Positions 59,686 through 64,000 of a stretch of 64,000 nucleotides of DNA are shown here, one piece after another (within the stretch, counting starts at the first letter, position 1; each line of letters begins with the position of its first letter). A program made the position numbers and the translations under genes. Below the pieces are notes generated by a model, which saw only the letters and a list, made by a program, of their open reading frames with translations, was not told the origin of the DNA and did no database searches. The DNA is from JAPSGB01 sp963775185 (GTDB taxonomy: Bacteria > Myxococcota_A > Polyangia > Polyangiales > Polyangiaceae): NCBI GenBank assembly GCA_963775185.1, contig CAVZIE010000031.1:744001-808000 (forward strand), read 5' to 3'.

Positions 59686-60951
59686 TCACACGATCTTGAC
59701 GACGCAAGCGAACCCGCCGAAGCGCACACGGTCGCCGTCCTTCAGCTCGTGCTGCTTGGCGTTGTCGATTCGTTGTTCGTTGATGAACGTGCCGTTGGTA
59801 CTGCCGGGATCTTCGAGCTTGATCCGGCCGGGGCGGGCCGACGCCAGCAGCACCGCGTGGCGCGACGAGGTCGTCGGGTGATCGATCTCGATGTCGAGGC
59901 CGTCCATCGCGCCCTTGCGACCGACGACGTTGCGACCCTGGTGAAGCGGCCAGAAGGTGCCCAGCTCTTCGCCTTCGTAACTGACGACGAAGCCGGCCAG
60001 CACGCGGGGCGCGTCGGGCGCGACCTGTTCGGGATCGACGGCGACCTGCGGCGCGGCTGGGCTGGATGGGCCGGGCGGCGGTGCGGACGGCGAGGGCGGT
60101 CCCGACGGTCCGACGACGTGAGGCGCGCCTTGCGCGCGCATCGCCGCCTCGTGCTCCTCGCCGGTTGGCGGGGGCGAGGTTGCCGCGAAGGCAGCCGGAT
60201 CGTTCCAGCGTGGCGCTTGGCCGGGCGCGCCCGCGGGCGCTCCGCCTGGCGGCGGGCCCTGCATGCCCGGTGGCGGACCCTGCATGCCCGGCGGCGGACC
60301 CTGCATACCCGGCGGCGGACCCTGCATGCCCGGCGGCGGACCCTGCGCCTGGCGACCCTGCCCTGGCGGCGGACCCTGCATGCCCGGCGGCGGACCCTGC
60401 ATGCCCGGCGGCGGACCGCCGCGCTGCAGATCTGGAGCCATCGTGGCGCCGAACGGGTTCAGGCCTTCCGGCGATCCCACCCGCGCTCGTTCGTCGATCG
60501 CCGGCGCGAACCCGCCACCAGGGCCCTGCGGCGGTGCGCCAGGTGGCGGTCCCCAGCCGGGTGGCGGTCCACCGGGTGCGCCAGGCGGCGGTCCGTACGC
60601 GCCGGGTGCGCCAGGCGGTGGTCCCCAGCCGGGGGGCGGTGCGCCGGGCGCGCCCTGCGGCGGCCCGCCGTATTGCCCTTGCGGCGGCCCGGGCGGCGGT
60701 CCGTAGGCACCCTGTGGAGGCGCGCCGGGCGGCGGCCCACCCGGGCCTCCAGGCGGCGGTGCGCCCCAACCCGGAGGCGCGCCGCCGGGCGGCGGTCCGC
60801 CGAAACCGGGCGGCGGTCCGCCGAAACCGGGCGGCGGTCCGCCTTGTTGGGGTGGGCCGGGCGGTGCTGCTGCCTGAAGCGGCGCGCCGCACGACGCACA
60901 GAACTTGCTCGTCGGCTGGTTGGAGATTCCGCACCGCGGGCACTGGACCAT
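59686..60951 (-). CDS. Zinc-ribbon, Pro/Gly-rich, FHA-domain protein
   Basis: 421 residues. An N-terminal zinc ribbon has Cys4, Cys7, Cys18 and Cys21 (CPRCGISN...KFCASCGAP). Residues about 28-260 are Pro/Gly/Gln-rich, with GPPPGMQ units encoded by 21-base repeats. The C-terminal FHA domain (about 330-420) has NVVGRKGAMDGLDIEID, SSRHAVLL and GSTNGTFINEQ, with all expected FHA residues. First gene of the operon, a likely soluble scaffold that recruits phosphorylated partners. ATG 60951. Confidence 0.88.
   Translation of the reverse strand: MVQCPRCGISNQPTSKFCASCGAPLQAAAPPGPPQQGGPPPGFGGPPPGFGGPPPGGAPPGWGAPPPGGPGGPPPGAPPQGAYGPPPGPPQGQYGGPPQGAPGAPPPGWGPPPGAPGAYGPPPGAPGGPPPGWGPPPGAPPQGPGGGFAPAIDERARVGSPEGLNPFGATMAPDLQRGGPPPGMQGPPPGMQGPPPGQGRQAQGPPPGMQGPPPGMQGPPPGMQGPPPGMQGPPPGGAPAGAPGQAPRWNDPAAFAATSPPPTGEEHEAAMRAQGAPHVVGPSGPPSPSAPPPGPSSPAAPQVAVDPEQVAPDAPRVLAGFVVSYEGEELGTFWPLHQGRNVVGRKGAMDGLDIEIDHPTTSSRHAVLLASARPGRIKLEDPGSTNGTFINEQRIDNAKQHELKDGDRVRFGGFACVVKIV
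60237..60425. repeat. 21-base tandem repeat encoding GPPPGMQ units
   Basis: Units of the form GGCGGACCCTGCATGCCCGG (plus one base) recur six times, interrupted by one divergent segment (about 60347-60364). They are in frame in the zinc-ribbon FHA gene on the minus strand, so copy number changes would only alter linker length. Confidence 0.8.
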
Positions 60952-61120
60952 GAATCAAACCTCCGGAGACGGCCGCGCAGTTCCGGCGCGGTTGCGGCGG
61001 CGAGCATACCCGTTTTCGCTCGCACGAGTAGCCCCGCGCAAACACGCTTTCTCCGGTCCCCCGTACGAGAGGCGGACCAGCCCGTCCGGGCGTGGCGCGC
61101 CTGGGCTCACGCCCGGTGCT

Positions 61121-61480
61121 CTAGCGGTCCTTCTCGTCCTTGAGACGAGCGGCCTTGCCGGAGAGCTGGCGGAGATACAGCAGACGCGCGCGCCGCACGA
61201 TGCCGCGCGAGAGGACCTCGATCTTCTCCAGACGCGGCGAATGCTGCATGAAAATGCGCTCCACGCCGATGTTGAAGCTGACCTTCCGGACCGTGAACGT
61301 CGAGCGGACGCCCGCGCGGTGGCGCTTGATCACCACGCCGCGGAAAACCTGCACGCGGAGCTTGTCGCCCTCGACGATCTGGTAGTGGACCGCGACGGTG
61401 TCGCCGACGCGAAAATCGGGCAGATCGGTGCGGAGATTCTTGCGCTCGAGCGCATCGATCGTGGCTGCAGTGATCGACAT
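61121..61480 (-). CDS. rplS: Ribosomal protein bL19
   Basis: 119 residues. LPDFRVGDTVAVHYQIVEGD and FRGVVIKRHRAGVRSTFTVR are conserved L19 blocks, followed by GVERIFMQHSPRLEKIEVLS. L19 sits at the 30S-50S interface and helps form intersubunit bridges. I chose ATG 61480 because GGAAGGCCCTCC precedes it and the conserved protein starts there. The gene is not next to rpsP-rimM-trmD as in many bacteria, but faces rplC. Confidence 0.97.
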   Translation of the reverse strand: MSITAATIDALERKNLRTDLPDFRVGDTVAVHYQIVEGDKLRVQVFRGVVIKRHRAGVRSTFTVRKVSFNIGVERIFMQHSPRLEKIEVLSRGIVRRARLLYLRQLSGKAARLKDEKDR

Positions 61481-61514
61481 GGAGGGCCTTCCGGGTCTGG
61501 TTTCGAGGTCGCGC

Positions 61515-61542
61515 ATTATGCACGCGGAAGAGGCGCCGTCAA
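61515..61542 (-). promoter_or_regulatory. Sigma-70-like promoter for rplS
   Basis: Minus strand: TTGACG at 61542-61537, a 16-base spacer, and CATAAT at 61520-61515. The elements are well matched and stand 35-62 bases upstream of ATG 61480, as expected for the main rplS promoter. Confidence 0.65.
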
Positions 61543-61570
61543 CGAGCGGTCTCGCGGTCTCGCGCGAACA

Positions 61571-61599
61571 GCTTGACGGCTACCGCGCCTGGGGCTATC
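61571..61599 (+). promoter_or_regulatory. Sigma-70-like promoter for rplC
   Basis: Plus strand: TTGACG at 61571-61576, a 17-base spacer, and TATCCC at 61594-61599. It lies 43-71 bases upstream of ATG 61642. The two divergent promoters are about 29 bases apart, so rplS and rplC could be co-regulated. Confidence 0.6.
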
Positions 61600-61641
61600 C
61601 CGCCAGCCCCGAATCGACGAAACCAGGAGCGAGACAGCGCC

Positions 61642-62301
61642 ATGAACCAGCATCCGGGCGTGATCGGCCGCAAGGTCGGGATGACGCAGATCTTCCAGGA
61701 CGACGGCACCGTCATCCCCTGCACCGTGGTGGAGTCGCGCCCGGTCGTGGTCGCGAAGCGAACGCGCGACAAGGACGGCTACGACGCGCTCGTGATCGGG
61801 CTCGGCGAGCGTACCGAGAAGCACACCAACAAGCCGCTCCAGGGCCAGTACAAGAAGGCCGGCGTGTCCGCGAAGCGTGTGCTCCGCGAGCTGCGCCTCG
61901 GCGCCGAGCTGGTTGCAAAGTACGAGATCGGCCAGGAGCTGAAGCTCGACGAGGTGTTCGAGGCGAACCAGTTCGTCGACGTGCAGGGCATCTCGCGCGG
62001 TCGCGGTTTCTCCGGCGTCATGCGGCGTCACAACTTCCGCGGCGGCGGTGCATCGCACGGCGCCCACGAGTACAAGCGCCACGGCGGTTCCATCGGCACC
62101 AACATGACGCCCGGTCGCACCATGCCCGGCGTGGGCATGCCGGGACAGCACGGCAACGCCAAGGTCAGCGTGCTCAACCAGCGCGTCGTGAAGGTCCTGG
62201 CGGAGGAGAACCTGCTGCTCATCCGTGGCGGCATTCCGGGATCGAAGAACGGTCTGGTCTTCGTCCGTGGCGCGACCAAGCGCAACGGCGGCAAGGCCTG
62301 A
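61642..62301 (+). CDS. rplC: Ribosomal protein uL3
   Basis: 219 residues. GVIGRKVGMTQIFQDDGTVI at the start, then RGRGFSGVMRRHNFRGGGAS, HGGSIGTNMTPGRTMPGVGM and NQRVVKVLAEENLLLIRGGI near the end are core L3 sequences, including the central extension that reaches the peptidyl-transferase centre. AGGAGCGA precedes ATG 61642. In most bacteria rplC is in the S10 operon between rpsJ and rplD. Here its neighbours are rplS and rRNA-modification genes, so it has moved. Confidence 0.97.
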   Translation: MNQHPGVIGRKVGMTQIFQDDGTVIPCTVVESRPVVVAKRTRDKDGYDALVIGLGERTEKHTNKPLQGQYKKAGVSAKRVLRELRLGAELVAKYEIGQELKLDEVFEANQFVDVQGISRGRGFSGVMRRHNFRGGGASHGAHEYKRHGGSIGTNMTPGRTMPGVGMPGQHGNAKVSVLNQRVVKVLAEENLLLIRGGIPGSKNGLVFVRGATKRNGGKA

Positions 62302-63932
62302 TCGAGCTCCCCGCGTTTCCCGATGCGCGCGTCCTCCACGATGGGGACGACGCCCTGGTCGTCGACAAGCCCCCTGGGCTCGTCGTCCACGGGGGGGACG
62401 CCTCGCTCGCAGGCGATCTCGTCACGCGACTCGGCGCGTGGCTCGCGGCGCGCGACCGCGACACGTATCTCGGCGTACACCAGCGGCTCGACAAGGACGC
62501 GTCCGGCGTCCTGATGTTCGTGCGCGATCGCGCGCTGAACGCGGCCGTCGCACGCGAGATGGAGGCGCACGACGCCGAGCGCGTGTACGTGGCCGCCGTC
62601 ACCGACGGCGGGCTGCCCGACGCCGGTACGCTGGAGCACCGCCTCGTGACCGACGCCGACGGTCACTCGCGCGTTGTCGCTCGCGGCGGCAAGCCGTGCG
62701 TCGCGGGCTATCGCGTGATCGAGCGCCGCGCGGGCCGCGCACTGGTGGAGCTCCGACCGCGCACGGGTCGCACGCACCAGCTGCGCGTGCAGCTCGCGGC
62801 CGCGCGCTCACCCATCGCGGGCGACAGGCTGTACGGCGGCGCGCGCGCGTCGCGCTTGATGCTCCATGCGCGCGAGCTCGAGCTCGTCGCCCTCGGGCGC
62901 CGCTTCACCGCCGTCGTGCCGCCGGCGCTGCCGCGATGGCTGCAGGGCGCGCCAGACCTGTTCGGCGACGAAGCGGAGCTCCGCCGGACGCTGGTCGACG
63001 CGTTCTCCCGCCGCTGGCCGCTCGCGACCGGGTCCAGCGCCTTCCGCCTGTTCAACGATGTCGGGGATGGTCTGCCCGGCGCGTCCGGCGACCGGTTCGG
63101 CGACGTCGTCGTGCTCGAGCTTTCCGACGACGCGGCGCTCGCCCGCCGCGCCGAGCTCGCCGCGCTGCTCGTCGAGCTCGGCGCGGCGAGCGTGTACGTC
63201 AAGGTCCGCGCGCGCGGCGACGCGCGGCGCGCCGACGCCGCGACGCTCGCGCCGTCCGCACCCGACGCCGGCCGCGCCGCCCCGGCACACTTCGAGGTCC
63301 ACGAGGGCACGCTGCGCTTCCTGGTGCGCCCCGGCGACGGTCTTTCCACGGGCTTGTTCGTCGATCAGCGCGACAATCGCCAGCGCGTGCGCGAGCTGTC
63401 CGGCGGCGCGCGCGTGCTCAACCTGTTTTCGTACACGTGCTCGTTCACGGTCGCGGCGGCGGTCGGCGGCGCGATCGCAACGACCAGCGTCGACCTGTCG
63501 GCGCGCGCGCTGGAGCGCGGTCGCGACAATCTCGCGCTGAACGGCGTGTCCGGCGAGGCGCACCGCTTGCTTCGCGCCGACGTCGTCGACTGGCTCGCCC
63601 GCGCCGGGCGCCGCGGCGAGCGCTTCGATCTGGTCGTGCTCGACCCACCAAGCTTCGGCACACGCGGGACCAAGCGGACGTTCAGCGTCGCGCGCGACTA
63701 TCCGGCGGTGGCCGCCAGCGCGATCGCGCTGCTCGCCCCCGGCGGGCGGCTGCTCGCGGTAACGAACCACCGCAAGACGTCGCGCGCCGCGCTCCGGCGC
63801 ATGCTGCACGCGGCGGCGCGGACGGCGCAGCGCGAGATCGCGCAGATCAAGGATCTCCCGTCCGGACTCGACTGCCCGGATTTGCCCGACGGCCCCGCGC
63901 CGAGCAAGAGCGTGCTAGTCACGCTGGCGTGA
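62298..63932 (+). CDS. RluA-type pseudouridine synthase fused to RlmI-type methyltransferase
   Basis: About 544 residues in two domains. Residues 1-210 are an RluA-family pseudouridine synthase, with catalytic Asp65 in GVHQRLDKDASGVLMF and RTGRTHQLRVQLA. Residues about 220-544 are a class I methyltransferase of the RlmI/YccW type: FVDQRDNRQRVRELSG, SAM loop VLNLFSYTCSFT near 373 and DPPSFG at 449-454. Both act on 23S rRNA in known relatives. No ATG/GTG/TTG start lies within the N-terminal region; CTG 62298 overlaps the rplC stop (CTGA) and is the likely start. Its stop overlaps the GTG of the next gene. Confidence 0.85.
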   Translation: MIELPAFPDARVLHDGDDALVVDKPPGLVVHGGDASLAGDLVTRLGAWLAARDRDTYLGVHQRLDKDASGVLMFVRDRALNAAVAREMEAHDAERVYVAAVTDGGLPDAGTLEHRLVTDADGHSRVVARGGKPCVAGYRVIERRAGRALVELRPRTGRTHQLRVQLAAARSPIAGDRLYGGARASRLMLHARELELVALGRRFTAVVPPALPRWLQGAPDLFGDEAELRRTLVDAFSRRWPLATGSSAFRLFNDVGDGLPGASGDRFGDVVVLELSDDAALARRAELAALLVELGAASVYVKVRARGDARRADAATLAPSAPDAGRAAPAHFEVHEGTLRFLVRPGDGLSTGLFVDQRDNRQRVRELSGGARVLNLFSYTCSFTVAAAVGGAIATTSVDLSARALERGRDNLALNGVSGEAHRLLRADVVDWLARAGRRGERFDLVVLDPPSFGTRGTKRTFSVARDYPAVAASAIALLAPGGRLLAVTNHRKTSRAALRRMLHAAARTAQREIAQIKDLPSGLDCPDLPDGPAPSKSVLVTLA

Positions 63933-64000
63933 GCCGCGCTCGCAGCAATCCCTATACCGGCGACCCTAGGACGCGTCAGGCCAAGGCCGCGGGATACCCC
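63929..64000 (+). CDS. RlmE/FtsJ-like rRNA methyltransferase, 5' end only
   Basis: Starting at GTG 63929, which overlaps the preceding TGA (GTGA), the frame reads VSRARSNPYTGDPRTRQAKA and ends AGYP at the window edge. This matches the opening of RlmE/FtsJ proteins (NPY...RTRxAKAAGYPARS). RlmE 2'-O-methylates U2552 of 23S rRNA in late 50S assembly. Only 24 codons are visible, so the family assignment rests on this short segment and on context. Confidence 0.6.
   Translation, partial: MSRARSNPYTGDPRTRQAKAAGYP

Noticed and set aside
57328..61143. A plus-strand frame of more than 1200 codons opposite the FHA operon
   Set aside because: It is antisense to four well-supported genes and has a low-complexity Arg-rich composition, typical of GC-driven spurious frames.
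1..64000. tRNA, rRNA or riboswitch genes
   Set aside because: No cloverleaf, rRNA stretch or recognised riboswitch core was found by eye. Small RNAs cannot be excluded without a covariance search.

Overview
This is a gene-dense, very GC-rich chromosomal segment. I would place it in the Myxococcota, probably the Polyangia side, on gene content only. The signs are secreted lipoproteins with long Gly/Ser/Thr/Ala linkers after the lipobox cysteine, an AgmX/PglI-type C-terminal domain, a lone GspE N-terminal domain protein, and a four-gene FHA/PP2C/VWA/ABC operon. No phylogeny could be run.

Layout. 1-2608: the end of a surface protein coupled to a TonB-dependent receptor. 2609-8565: housekeeping genes (SLC13-type permease, MepA-like endopeptidase, cNMP-DUF1003 protein, ArfB, alcohol dehydrogenase, zinc-ribbon/L7L12-like protein, 2Fe-2S ferredoxin, LOG-family protein). 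8569-9169: a broken GxxExxY gene inside nested inverted repeats. 9254-10953: a NodI/NodJ-type ABC exporter. 10954-19938: lipoproteins and quinone oxidoreductases. 20681-26773: a sulfatase-SRPBCC fusion, a sensor kinase/regulator pair and an AgmX/PglI-type lipoprotein. 26781-29754: ROK kinase, Ppx/GppA phosphatase with a candidate Pho box, and an ACT-like protein. 29821-35316: propeller lipoprotein, acyl-CoA dehydrogenase, aminotransferase and a membrane-anchored HExxH protein. 35317-37993: a degraded stretch with transposase and GlgB relics around one lipoprotein. 37994-52936: hydrolases, SDR-SCP2 and luciferase-like monooxygenase, His-rich protein, V4R hybrid kinase, a cluster of frameshifted genes, amidase and glycogen phosphorylase.

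53033-60951 (minus strand) is the most system-like region. A zinc-ribbon/FHA protein, a VWA/FHA membrane protein, a PP2C phosphatase and an ABC transporter with three N-terminal FHA domains lie head to tail with short gaps. They suggest a phosphothreonine-controlled membrane machine whose kinase is not in this window.

61121-64000 is a ribosome-assembly block. rplS and rplC diverge, each with a recognisable promoter. After rplC come an RluA-RlmI fusion that appears to start at CTG inside the rplC stop codon, and the beginning of an RlmE/FtsJ gene.

A short palindromic sequence (core ATGYCGGTCCGGCGCGG) recurs at about ten places, mostly between genes. Two pairs form small elements with inverted ends, and two copies lie inside coding sequences.
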